Positions 15,552-23,523 are shown, counted from the first letter of the stretch. The stretch is DNA of 29,031 nucleotides from Desulfobulbaceae bacterium (GCA_030599175.1 JAUVON010000002.1:1-29031), one strand, 5' to 3'. The notes: a model not told the origin generated them from the letters alone. Made by a program: numbers and translations.

Positions 15552-16568
15552 CTAACTAATGCCCCCCACAGGTTGTCTAATGGTGGATTCCCTCACAACG
15601 AGAGATGACTCCAACATCAGTTGAACAGGCTTTACCTGGTGTTCGATACGCTGAAATAGAAGCTCCGCTCCCAATTTCCCCATTTCATAGGAAGGTTGCC
15701 GAATGGTTGTCAACTCCGGAGTCATATAGGATGCAATCCGAATGTCATCAAACCCCACGATCGACAGATCTTCCGGGAGCTTAAACCCCAGTTCTCTGGC
15801 ACCCTTCATGGCCCCAATAGCAAGATAGTCATTTGAACAGAAAAAAGCAGTGGGAGGTTTTTGAAGGGAGAGCAATTTCTTCGCTGAATCCCTGCCCCCG
15901 ATGAGCGAATACTCAGTTTGTATCAGGAGTTCACTATCATAGGGAATCTTATTATTTTTAAGGCATTGTCTGTATCCATGCCAGCGGTGAAAACTCCGGT
16001 CAGATGAGGAAAAATTGCCAGCAACCATTGCAATCCGTTTATGGCAGAGCTTTACCAGGTGCTCAGTTGCCCTGTACCCACCCTGGTAATTGTCAATCCC
16101 GACTGCAGTCATGGGGCCACCTTTTACTGTGCTGTAAAGCAGGACAAACGGTACCCCTTCATCAACAAGTGTTTTCAGGATAGCCCCTCGAGGATTGGTA
16201 GTAGTGATGACCAGACCATCCACCTGCTTTTCTCTAAAAGTCGTGACCAGTTTTTCCTCCTGACCATACCGATAATAAGTGTTCCCTAGAAGAACTTGTA
16301 TTTTATTCAGATCCGCATAGTCCTGAACTCCTCGGGTGGATTCGGCGAATACCTGGTTATTAATGGTCGGGATGATTACGCCTATGGTATTCGACCGCTT
16401 GGTGACAAAACCACGAGCAAGAGCATTGTATTTATAATTACAAACCTTCATTGCTCCGGTAACCCTCTCACGAGTCTTTACACGCACCACCTGCGGCGAA
16501 TTAATAACTCTGGAGACAGTAGCAGTGGATACTCCGGCAAGCTTTGCAACATCGAGAATAGTGCTCAT
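15552..16568 (-). CDS. LacI-family transcriptional regulator
   Basis: 338 residues. The N-terminal helix-turn-helix reads STILDVAKLAGVSTATVSRVI with the usual hinge KYNALARGF.TKRSNTIGVIIP. The periplasmic-binding-protein-like sensor domain runs from about 60 to 330, with AFFCSNDYLAIGAMKGARELG and LSIVGFDDIRIASYMTPELTTI. It is predicted to repress its own operon and the divergent MBL gene by binding the palindromes at 16578-16591 and 16767-16780, with release by the transported ligand or a metabolite of it. A perfect TTGACA -35 box precedes the gene, and the operator sits between promoter and ATG. It is the first gene of the ABC operon. Confidence 0.92.
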   Translation of the reverse strand: MSTILDVAKLAGVSTATVSRVINSPQVVRVKTRERVTGAMKVCNYKYNALARGFVTKRSNTIGVIIPTINNQVFAESTRGVQDYADLNKIQVLLGNTYYRYGQEEKLVTTFREKQVDGLVITTTNPRGAILKTLVDEGVPFVLLYSTVKGGPMTAVGIDNYQGGYRATEHLVKLCHKRIAMVAGNFSSSDRSFHRWHGYRQCLKNNKIPYDSELLIQTEYSLIGGRDSAKKLLSLQKPPTAFFCSNDYLAIGAMKGARELGFKLPEDLSIVGFDDIRIASYMTPELTTIRQPSYEMGKLGAELLFQRIEHQVKPVQLMLESSLVVRESTIRQPVGGIS

Positions 16569-16577
16569 CTTTTCCTT

Positions 16578-16591
16578 TGTAAACGTTTACA
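16578..16591. promoter_or_regulatory. LacI-family operator O1 (perfect palindrome)
   Basis: TGTAAACGTTTACA is a perfect 14-bp palindrome of the LacI/GalR class. It lies between the regulator's -10 and its ribosome site, nine bases before the ATG, so bound repressor would block its own operon. Confidence 0.88.
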
Positions 16592-16593
16592 TA

Positions 16594-16623
16594 TCAGTAC
16601 CTAATAAAGTGATGGTATGTCAA
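16594..16623 (-). promoter_or_regulatory. Sigma-70 promoter of the regulator/ABC operon
   Basis: On the minus strand a perfect TTGACA (16618-16623) is followed after 18 bases by TACTGA (16594-16599), immediately upstream of operator O1. Spacing and the neighbouring operator support the call. Confidence 0.6.
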
Positions 16624-16728
16624 TCGGTTTTTACTCTATTTGCAACCGAGTTGTGAACGATTTAAAGCAAAACGGCTTGAAATAAATGAAAATATGAGGA
16701 TCAAAATCCATCACCATCCTCTTATTGC

Positions 16729-16756
16729 TTGAATAAGTGATAGGAATCTATATTAT
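16729..16756 (+). promoter_or_regulatory. Sigma-70 promoter of the MBL-fold gene
   Basis: TTGAAT (16729-16734), 16-base spacer, TATTAT (16751-16756). An overlapping alternative is TTGCTT (16725-16730) with TATATT (16749-16754) at 18 bases. Operator O2 starts ten bases after the -10, ideal for repression. Confidence 0.5.
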
Positions 16757-16766
16757 ACGTAGGAGA

Positions 16767-16780
16767 TGTAAACATTTACA
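16767..16780. promoter_or_regulatory. LacI-family operator O2
   Basis: TGTAAACATTTACA is a 14-bp near-palindrome with the same TGTAAA/TTTACA half-sites as O1. The two operators are 189 bp apart centre to centre (about 18 helical turns), which would allow looping between the divergent promoters (inference). Confidence 0.82.
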
Positions 16781-16800
16781 TTTATCATAGGAGCATGACA

Positions 16801-18090
16801 ATGATTCACAACTGTTTATCCCCCTTAACAAAGAAAGTCAATCGTATTGAAAACTACGGCATGACCGTTGATCTCATAGACACATCCAGGGGAACAGTGC
16901 GAATTGGCAGCATGCCGGATGTTTCAAAATTTCTCAACCACCACGGGTTTAGAGAAGAAATTGTTGTTGTTCCGGACTGGCAAGGGTCTATGGCTGGTGA
17001 CAACCATACTGGTGAGGAGTTTATTCTATGGCAGGCACAGGTTAAGGGCGGCATTCGAAAACATTACGTCGGGCTGTCTGCCAACGTGGCGCAGGTGCAT
17101 CAGAACCTGAATGAAACTTTCTCTTTTTTCTTCGATTCAAAACGAATTTCTATCATAAGAAAAAAATGGCTCAACAACTGGTTCAACAGAAAAGTTGCCG
17201 CACCTGTATACGAGAACGGCCCCTTGAAAATCACTGTTGACCACCACAATATAATATTGTCGGATCAGGGACATACCATCTATGACATGCTTGCACTAAA
17301 GCCATCTCAAAGTCAAGACAATCAGGTTGAAATTGTTCTGGAACAAGTAACCCGAGACTCAAACCCGAGACAGACCCTTGAAGTTCTCGCTGTGGGTGCG
17401 GGCAATGGATTTGCTGGGACGATCTCAAACTTTGTTCTCCGTTTTGACAGGCAGGTAATCTGGATCGACCCCTGTGGCTACCCGGCATTCACGCTGGCAC
17501 GCCATGGAATTCACTGGGACGACATTACACATGTCATTATTACCCATAATCATGAGGATCACATCCAGGGATTTTCCGCCTGCCTGAAACGGGCCGAGCA
17601 TACCAAAACCCCCCTGAATCTCTTAACAGCGCCCACTATTCACAGACTGCTCAAAAAACAATTTACCCCACTTTGTCCGGAGTTTGACAGGCTGGTAAAC
17701 TTCACTCCCCTCTCACCAGGAACTCCGCTTCAGCTTGGTGCTGTTCGGATAGAGAGCCGCTGGAACCACCATTTTCTACCATATGGCACACTGGGATTTA
17801 AGATCACGGCCGGGGGGAAAACTTTCGGTTTTTCCGGAGATACCAAACTTGATGAAACAATAAATAGTATTGTTAACCGAGATGAACTCCTGCCACAATG
17901 GTTCGCGTCGTGTGATCTTGTTTTTCACGAAATTGATTTTGACAACCCGGACAGCGTCCATACCCACTGGAAGCAGGTGCAAAAGCTACAGCAGGCCATA
18001 TCCGGGCAGGTTCTTGGTTATCACACTCCATTTCTGGCAAATGGCCCCATGCCCCTGGTTCAGGAGGGCAAAACCTATTACCTGGAATAA
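16801..18090 (+). CDS. MBL-fold metallohydrolase with unusual N-terminal domain
   Basis: About 429 residues. The C-terminal half is a metallo-beta-lactamase fold: metal motif THNHEDHIQG (H-N-H-E-D-H at about 249-254), later His in RWNHHFLPYG, FSGDTKLDE giving the metal-bridging Asp, and a final His in LGYHTPF. It looks like a complete two-metal site of the RNase Z/PhnP/phosphodiesterase-like group. The first 190 residues are a separate domain that I do not recognise. The ATG at 16801 is preferred because AGGAG lies seven bases before it; the ATG at 16795 would leave one base. It is divergent from the lacI-ABC operon and shares its operator, so it probably processes the imported compound, perhaps a phosphodiester or lactone (inference). 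No signal peptide is seen, so it is cytoplasmic. Confidence 0.8.
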   Translation: MIHNCLSPLTKKVNRIENYGMTVDLIDTSRGTVRIGSMPDVSKFLNHHGFREEIVVVPDWQGSMAGDNHTGEEFILWQAQVKGGIRKHYVGLSANVAQVHQNLNETFSFFFDSKRISIIRKKWLNNWFNRKVAAPVYENGPLKITVDHHNIILSDQGHTIYDMLALKPSQSQDNQVEIVLEQVTRDSNPRQTLEVLAVGAGNGFAGTISNFVLRFDRQVIWIDPCGYPAFTLARHGIHWDDITHVIITHNHEDHIQGFSACLKRAEHTKTPLNLLTAPTIHRLLKKQFTPLCPEFDRLVNFTPLSPGTPLQLGAVRIESRWNHHFLPYGTLGFKITAGGKTFGFSGDTKLDETINSIVNRDELLPQWFASCDLVFHEIDFDNPDSVHTHWKQVQKLQQAISGQVLGYHTPFLANGPMPLVQEGKTYYLE

Positions 18091-18240
18091 TCGCACCTTC
18101 CAACGCTGATACGTATTTATGAGATTAAGATAGTTTTATATGAAAGTCATGTACCACCTGAAAGACAAGGGGTTCGGGATGGTGTTGCCAAAACAGGTAA
18201 GCAGTGTCAGCTTTGTGAAAGCATTTCATGGGGTTTAGCA
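18091..18240. other. Convergent intergenic region with right-hand copy of the short repeat
   Basis: This spacer separates the 3' ends of the MBL gene and the porin gene. It holds the copy at 18135-18170 of the repeat seen at 11243-11272 (TTTATATGAAAGTC, then TACC, CTGAA, AAGG). No convincing two-way terminator was seen. Confidence 0.35.
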
Positions 18241-19500
18241 CTAAAAATCCACAGTCAGCTGCAGCCAGAATTTCTCGGTATCTGTCTTAAATTCTTCAGC
18301 ATTATAGGTTGCATAGGATACGAGAACAGTATAATTCTTCCAGAATTTCCTTGCCAGTTTCACATCGAATTCGGTTCCATAGTCACTGCCGCCGGCATCG
18401 GCCTGAAAATCATGGTAAACCAGATCCACTTTTATCCCGCCAATACTGGTGCTCAAACTGCCAAACAGATCACGCAGCCCTGAGGCTGGTTTGGTCTTGC
18501 CAAATATGTCGGCCCAGCCGTTAAATTTATGATTGGCCCCAAGCGGTGTCTGAAAGGAAACACCATTATCAGAGCCAAAAACCTCATAGCCGATCTTTCC
18601 ACTGATGTTTTTCAGCAATGAATCCCCTGCAGGAGCAGAGAGACCGCCGATAACACTGTAATAATCAGCAGAAAAATCTTTAGGGTTGTCCCGGTATTCC
18701 GACTGACCGGCATATTCTGCGCTATAAAGCAGTTTGAGGCCATCCGTTATTGAGGTAGAACCATTAAAACGCAGTCCGAATGTCTGGCTGGAATAGGCAT
18801 ACTCAAAGGGGCCTGAATCGTCCGGATCATCATAATCAAGCCAGTAACCGTAGCCGAGAAGAGAACCTATATCCGGGAAGCTGTATTTCAGGTTGACCAG
18901 GGGTGACTGCATATTCACCTCCTGGTTAGTAGTCGTGAGAACATTCCAGAGGTAAGCTGCCTTAACGGAAAAATTCCCCAGAGAGCTGTTGAGCAAGGTG
19001 ACAGAATCAAAGGTCTGCTCCATCTGTCTCCAGTTGGCAGAACAGATAAATCGTTCGTTATCCCATGCTATTTTCTGTCGCCCACCCTTAAATACGGTAT
19101 CTGGTATTGTCTCAAAGGAGAGCCATCCCTGGTTTAAGGCCACCTCATCCGGATCACTAATTACAGCATATTCGGTCTTCCCGTTGGAAGTATCGTTATA
19201 ATCATCAATGAATACCGGCGTATTCCCCAAAAACTCTGCATAAGCCTGGAAACCTGTAAATTTAGGAGTCAGGTATCCAAGGCGTAACCGAACAGGATCC
19301 CCCCTGGCGGTTTTCAAACCATCCTGCTTCACCTGTTCAAAACGATAGCGCAGGTTGACTCTAATCTGCCCCCAGTCACCTTGCAGGGTCTTACTGATCT
19401 TACCTGCTCTGTTTTCTGCAGCAATAACAGATCCGCCAGTCATTGACAGTACAGTGAAAATCACCCCACCAAGAAACCCTGCTTTCACACTATCATACAC
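18241..19500 (-). CDS. Outer-membrane beta-barrel porin (alginate-export-like family)
   Basis: 419 residues. The frame is open to 19596, but the GTG at 19500 has GGAGG five bases upstream and starts a clean signal peptide (VYDSVKAGFLGGVIFTVLSM, cleaved after SVIAA). The earlier start would overlap the preceding gene by 80 bases. The body is alternating beta strand. It contains GRQKIAWDNERFI and WRQMEQTFDSVTL, landmarks of the alginate-export/OprE-type porins, and ends in LTVDF with a terminal Phe for BAM recognition. It probably forms a diffusion channel for small polar or anionic solutes. It follows the adenosine-deaminase-like gene by 16 bases and is the last gene of the long minus-strand run. 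Whether it serves that run or the neighbouring LacI/ABC module is open. Confidence 0.8.
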   Translation of the reverse strand: MYDSVKAGFLGGVIFTVLSMTGGSVIAAENRAGKISKTLQGDWGQIRVNLRYRFEQVKQDGLKTARGDPVRLRLGYLTPKFTGFQAYAEFLGNTPVFIDDYNDTSNGKTEYAVISDPDEVALNQGWLSFETIPDTVFKGGRQKIAWDNERFICSANWRQMEQTFDSVTLLNSSLGNFSVKAAYLWNVLTTTNQEVNMQSPLVNLKYSFPDIGSLLGYGYWLDYDDPDDSGPFEYAYSSQTFGLRFNGSTSITDGLKLLYSAEYAGQSEYRDNPKDFSADYYSVIGGLSAPAGDSLLKNISGKIGYEVFGSDNGVSFQTPLGANHKFNGWADIFGKTKPASGLRDLFGSLSTSIGGIKVDLVYHDFQADAGGSDYGTEFDVKLARKFWKNYTVLVSYATYNAEEFKTDTEKFWLQLTVDF

Positions 19501-19516
19501 TCTAGCCTCCAGCAAA

Positions 19517-20521
19517 TTATGCCAATTTACGTATCTGCTTAAATATCTTCTCTGCCTTAAAAAACTTGTAATCTTTATCCAAAGCTTTCTGTGCACCCTT
19601 TTGATCTATCGCGCCTTTAAGCCACCACGCTTTAATCGTATCAGGCTGGTCAAAAAACTTCGGGAAGAAATTCTCTATAAGCCCATATTCTTTTGATAAA
19701 TCCGTATCAAAGACAGCAGGGTCATCTGTAGAGATGCAAAGAGGGACACCTGCATCAAGCCATGCCTGCATGGGGTGCTTACTTATGTCGGGGATTATAC
19801 CTAATGCAATATTACTGGAGATACAGACATCGATTACCGGGGCATCTGTACCAAGACTGGTGATCCAGTCCGCTATGGATATGGCATGGGTAACACGATG
19901 GGGTTCCAGGGTTTCCACAATTGATTTGGCAGTGTCATAGGAAGTCGTTTCCCCTGCATGACACAGAACTTTCAGACCGGCACTTCTGGCCTCTTGGAAA
20001 ATAAAAGAAACTTCTTTGGGACTAGCCAGTGACTCATCTCCCCCCATACTGACAGCACCGACACCTAACTTCTTTAATTCTTCAAACTGATCAATAACCG
20101 GTGTTAACATATTTGCCGGGAACTGCCATGGCAGATCTATTATAAACCGAAGACAAATTTGAGATTCCAATCTCTTTAATGATAAATTGACTGTTAGCAG
20201 CAATTCTTTAAGGTCAATTTTCCAGGTTACCATCAACGCATAATTGATCTGCAGTTCTGCATACCGAATGCCTCTCCCAGCCGCATGTATTGCATAGAAT
20301 GTGATAACAGAAGCAAATGCTTCGGCAGAGTTTAGAAAATTATAGCCGAACCGCAGATGTTCTAAAAATTGATCAAACTTACCCCTTTTTATGTTAGAAA
20401 CAAAAGCAGGCGGTGGAAATAAAAACTCAGATCTGCTCCACCAGGATTCGATATGTTGTTTCCCCACACACCCTTCCACATGGACATGAAGTTCACAAAA
20501 CTTATCTAAAGTTGATATCAT
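19517..20521 (-). CDS. Adenosine deaminase-family amidohydrolase
   Basis: A 334-residue TIM-barrel deaminase of normal ADA length. The metal-binding HVHVEG (about 12-17), the catalytic acid in CHAGET (about 200), the His in RVTHAI (family form RIGHG), CISSN (family CPxSN) and the metal/base motif STDDPAVF (about 275) are all present. It therefore looks catalytically competent, but the changes around the third His suggest a substrate other than plain adenosine, such as a modified purine nucleoside (inference). No signal peptide is seen. It starts 15 bases after the second VWA gene in the same direction and is followed by a porin, so it is probably read from the same transcript. Its relation to the VWA system is unclear. 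Confidence 0.8.
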   Translation of the reverse strand: MISTLDKFCELHVHVEGCVGKQHIESWWSRSEFLFPPPAFVSNIKRGKFDQFLEHLRFGYNFLNSAEAFASVITFYAIHAAGRGIRYAELQINYALMVTWKIDLKELLLTVNLSLKRLESQICLRFIIDLPWQFPANMLTPVIDQFEELKKLGVGAVSMGGDESLASPKEVSFIFQEARSAGLKVLCHAGETTSYDTAKSIVETLEPHRVTHAISIADWITSLGTDAPVIDVCISSNIALGIIPDISKHPMQAWLDAGVPLCISTDDPAVFDTDLSKEYGLIENFFPKFFDQPDTIKAWWLKGAIDQKGAQKALDKDYKFFKAEKIFKQIRKLA

Positions 20522-20536
20522 AATAAGCTGGTATCC

Positions 20537-21535
20537 TTATCGCAGTTTAGTCAAACCGACAAAACTACCGTCGTTATCCTCAGCCAGCCGACGCATTAGC
20601 GCAGCAAACCGGGAGACATTCAGCTCAGCTCCGGGTTGGCTGAAAAGTACAGGGAAACCAACGGCATGAATACGAACACGGCGGGAACCATCCTGCAGGG
20701 ATCGATTGATGGAGTCCACCGTATCGACCACACCCTGGATTGAACCGCGGGAAAAATCGTCACCAAAAATATAGATGCTGATCTTTTTATCAGTTGCATA
20801 AAAACGCTTTATTGCCGCCGTAACTCCTTCCACCGGGCTGGAATTGGAGAAAGGCATCCAGTTCCTGAGGCGAGTGAGAATCGCCTTCCTGCGGGCCGGA
20901 GAGTCCCGTATCCACCTGCCGCTGTATTGGGAAAACATATAGTCACCCATATCATTCATAACCTGGATACCCTTCACACGGGGGTAGATTTCCAATATTT
21001 CCTGCATTTTTTTACGAACCATTGACCAGGCGAACTGCTGCATAGAACCGGAAGTATCTATCACAAAAATGATATATTCACTGTCAACGGGCACCCCGCC
21101 TATCAGCGAATCGGAACGCTTTGGAGGTTTAATAGCCTGTAATCTGATCATTTCCTCCGTCAGGCTTTGCCTGGCACGATACAGCTGTTTGATGATCGCA
21201 TCCTCTGATGCACCGGTGATTTTTACTGCCTGCTGCTCATCTTGTAGATTTGAATATTTGCCATGGAGATTGAGAACCTTTTTTTCCAGTCTTTCCTGTT
21301 CACTTTGAGCCTTTTTCAGTTGCGCTGCAAGTCCTGCTGATTTTTCGTACAGTGCATTGTTGTCGAGTTTCAGCTGAGTAATACTGCTGCTCAGGTCAGC
21401 GGTTATATTTTCTATCAGTTCCGGTTCAGATATTTTTGATATTACCAGCAACAGAACAATTGCACCAAAACCGCAGGACACCACATCCAGGAAAGAGAGA
21501 TTGAAAATCTCAAATACGCGACGTTTCTTTTTCAT
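20537..21535 (-). CDS. VWA-domain protein with TolR/MotB-like membrane anchor (second copy)
   Basis: 332 residues. One N-terminal helix (about 12-35) carries FNLSFLDVVSCGFGAIVLLL with Asp at residue 17, in the position of the protonatable Asp of ExbD/TolR/MotB. A coiled coil (about 45-135) leads to a von Willebrand A domain (about 152-325) with MIDAS start DTSGSM (D160, S162, S164) and a later GDDFSRG supplying the third-motif Asp. The second-motif Thr is not obvious, so metal binding may be altered. The start overlaps the upstream VWA gene by four bases (ATGA). The topology puts the VWA domain in the periplasm. It probably assembles with the MotA/TolQ subunit at 22638-23447 and with the other VWA protein. 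Confidence 0.82.
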   Translation of the reverse strand: MKKKRRVFEIFNLSFLDVVSCGFGAIVLLLVISKISEPELIENITADLSSSITQLKLDNNALYEKSAGLAAQLKKAQSEQERLEKKVLNLHGKYSNLQDEQQAVKITGASEDAIIKQLYRARQSLTEEMIRLQAIKPPKRSDSLIGGVPVDSEYIIFVIDTSGSMQQFAWSMVRKKMQEILEIYPRVKGIQVMNDMGDYMFSQYSGRWIRDSPARRKAILTRLRNWMPFSNSSPVEGVTAAIKRFYATDKKISIYIFGDDFSRGSIQGVVDTVDSINRSLQDGSRRVRIHAVGFPVLFSQPGAELNVSRFAALMRRLAEDNDGSFVGLTKLR

Positions 21536-22629
21536 GGCCAGTCCCTTGCCGGAGTGAGGAATGAACCACCTGAGTCAATGGCCAGTTTCCAAAAGAGCAC
21601 TGAAGCAAGGGGGTCTCCTTCAATGGGAAAAAGGATTATATTAACAGGAACTTTGGCAGGAAGCTGTTTGATCGCATGCTCAAAGAGTTTTGCACGTCCT
21701 TTGCCATTAATGGTTCGCGATTTTTTCCTGCCTTTTCCCTGGGTCGGTAATCCATCTGTCAGCAGTATGATATTATCGGGCTGAGGAACAATGGTTCGTG
21801 CTTTAAGAAAAACACTGTAAAGATTTGTGCCGTCGATGGGTGCTGTGCGGTTTAGTTTTGACAGGATTGTATCCACTGAAGGACTATCCGTTACCGGAAT
21901 CCAGGCCGCCTTCTCCCCGGATGTTATTGCAGTGGCAGCAGTATTGAAATTATAAAGCTGAATTGAACTCTGAGCCGGAAGGTTGGCGATGAGCCATTCG
22001 ACCGCTGCTACGGTTTTTCTCCACTTCGGAGCTGAACGCCGGGATGAATCATTGAGAATCTTGCGCCGGATAATGTCGACGATTTTATAGTCAAGCATTG
22101 ACGCCGATGAATCAACCAGGATAAGAACACGACTGCCTCCAAGTTTTAAGCCGGTGAAATATTGGCGGTTACCCTCCCCTTCAAACGGCCTGATCCGGCG
22201 TCCGATCTCCCGCTCGTCTGCTTTCTGTCGGGCAAGCTGCTGTACATCTTTTTCAAGCGTTTTCAACTCCTGCTGTAACGATATGATCTGCTTTTTTCCC
22301 TTTTCCCCCTGTGATTTCTCTGTAATCAATGAATTGGCACGCCGGATCTCAGCGGCCAGTTCTGCGCTGCTTTTTTGCTGAGATTCGATTTTGTCACCAA
22401 CCTCGGCAAACTCCTGTTGAAGCTGTTCCAGTCTTTCACTTGCCAACCTGTTTATCATCTCCTGCTGCATAAATTCCGAACGCAGATCAGCTACACGCTC
22501 CTGCCGTGAACTGATGATATTGGTGTTAATGATCAGAACCAGAAGTACAACAGCTCCAAATCCACAGAACATGATGTCGAGAAAAGAGAGGTTGAAATTC
22601 GATATGGGCCGTCGGGAGGATCTTGCCAT
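21532..22629 (-). CDS. VWA-domain protein with TolR/MotB-like membrane anchor (first copy)
   Basis: 365 residues. The N-terminal helix reads FNLSFLDIMFCGFGAVVLLV, nearly identical to the helix of the next gene, with Asp at residue 18. A long coiled coil (about 42-142, rich in Gln, Glu, Lys) precedes a VWA domain (about 165-360) with DSSASM (173-178), a Thr in the APIDGTNLYS loop and TDGLPTQG. This is a complete MIDAS metal site. It starts eight bases after the MotA/TolQ-like gene and is followed by the paralogue with an ATGA overlap. By analogy with MotA-MotB and TolQ-TolR it should be the periplasmic partner of that channel, with a VWA domain in place of the usual peptidoglycan-binding domain. 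Confidence 0.85.
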   Translation of the reverse strand: MARSSRRPISNFNLSFLDIMFCGFGAVVLLVLIINTNIISSRQERVADLRSEFMQQEMINRLASERLEQLQQEFAEVGDKIESQQKSSAELAAEIRRANSLITEKSQGEKGKKQIISLQQELKTLEKDVQQLARQKADEREIGRRIRPFEGEGNRQYFTGLKLGGSRVLILVDSSASMLDYKIVDIIRRKILNDSSRRSAPKWRKTVAAVEWLIANLPAQSSIQLYNFNTAATAITSGEKAAWIPVTDSPSVDTILSKLNRTAPIDGTNLYSVFLKARTIVPQPDNIILLTDGLPTQGKGRKKSRTINGKGRAKLFEHAIKQLPAKVPVNIILFPIEGDPLASVLFWKLAIDSGGSFLTPARDWP

Positions 22630-22637
22630 GAATCATC

Positions 22638-23447
22638 TTATGGAAGTGGTTTGACTCTCAGGCGTGCAATAAAATTGTCGTTGCAGTACGATTCAGTATC
22701 AAGAACCAGACGCTCCTGAAAAAGCTGCAGCTGGTGAATAAAGAACATCAATACGATGGAGATCACCAGGGCGATAAAGGTAGAATTAAAAGCGATTCCC
22801 AGGTTCTGAGTCACACCGGTAATATCCCCTTCCACCGCTCGATTTGCCTGCCCGAGGGCCGCTCCGATCCCACGTACAGTGCCGATAAAACCCACAGAGG
22901 GTATAGCCCAGGCGATATATCTGATAGTCGACAGTTCCGACTCCTGTCGTTCCATTTCAGATTCACAGAGATCGCGGACAGCGGTGGCACTGTCCTGTAT
23001 GTTCCTGGTTACGCCAAAACGCTGAATGCCAAGTTTCAATGCCCTGGTTAACAGATAATTTCGTGCCGGAGATGACATCTCTGAAAACCGTTCCAGCAAG
23101 GGTCGTGTATCCTCAGGCCCCAGGGGCAATGTTGTCGGCAGTTTAAGCAGATCGTGCGTAAGCTGCTGCCGTTGGCGAAAAACAGTATTTCCCTTATATG
23201 CAAGGATTGCCAAGGCCCAGATCATCAGGATAAAGCAGGATTCCTGCTCGTAGTCCTTGATCACAACATAGAAGTTCCGCTGTTGAACATACCGTGGATT
23301 TTCGGCCAGCTGCTGTTGCTCAGTGGCAAGAAATTCTGCTGCTTTTGGCCGAATTATGGAGACATAAGCAGCATGTACGATAATAAAGGCGATCAGGAGG
23401 GTGAAAATTTGAAAGATGAGCTCAGTGGGAAGTTGATTTTTGTTCAT
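22638..23447 (-). CDS. MotA/TolQ/ExbB-type proton channel subunit
   Basis: A 269-residue inner-membrane protein. Helices lie at about 10-32, 70-86, 176-198 and 214-240. The C-terminal core reads AWAIPSVGFIGTVRGIGAAL and NLGIAFNSTFIALVISIVL, the family signature, with Thr at about 190 and 223 in the positions used for proton passage in TolQ/ExbB. The loop between helices 2 and 3 is cytoplasmic and charged. The protein differs from standard TolQ in a longer first periplasmic loop (about 33-66). The gene is directly upstream of two genes with MotB/TolR-like anchors, so the three probably form a proton-motive-force-driven unit. No tolA, tolB or pal gene accompanies it, so it is not the housekeeping Tol system. 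Confidence 0.85.
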   Translation of the reverse strand: MNKNQLPTELIFQIFTLLIAFIIVHAAYVSIIRPKAAEFLATEQQQLAENPRYVQQRNFYVVIKDYEQESCFILMIWALAILAYKGNTVFRQRQQLTHDLLKLPTTLPLGPEDTRPLLERFSEMSSPARNYLLTRALKLGIQRFGVTRNIQDSATAVRDLCESEMERQESELSTIRYIAWAIPSVGFIGTVRGIGAALGQANRAVEGDITGVTQNLGIAFNSTFIALVISIVLMFFIHQLQLFQERLVLDTESYCNDNFIARLRVKPLP

Positions 23448-23492
23448 TACTAATCCGGAAAGTTATATGAATCCTAAAAATATAAAATTATC

Positions 23493-23520
23493 GATGGCTA
23501 AGTAAAAACAGTCCCCTGCG
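23493..23520. repeat. Degenerate end of the MITE-like element
   Basis: GATGGCTAAGTAAAAACAGTCCCCTGCG resembles the left end of the element at 2101-2126 (GATGGCGTCGTAAAAAGTCCCCTGCG), with two changed bases and a 2-base insertion or deletion between blocks. The element's interior and right end are missing. It lies in the only sizeable gap (76 bp) of the large gene run, between the small secreted protein gene and the MotA/TolQ-like gene. Confidence 0.55.
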
Positions 23521-23523
23521 CTA

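Noticed and set aside
16594..16780. CRISPR-like repeats
   Set aside because: The repeated TGTAAA/TTTACA units are two LacI operators; there is no regular spacer series here or elsewhere in the window.
19501..19596. Extended N terminus of the porin
   Set aside because: It would overlap the deaminase gene by 80 bases and place 32 residues before a clean signal peptide that has its own GGAGG-GTG start.
19517..20521. RADAR-type antiphage adenosine deaminase
   Set aside because: The protein has normal ADA length, and no large AAA+ RdrA partner is present.
22638..23447. Zorya defence system (ZorA) or housekeeping TolQ
   Set aside because: No ZorB with an OmpA-type domain, no ZorC/D/E-like genes and no tolA/tolB/pal neighbours; only the channel fold is shared.
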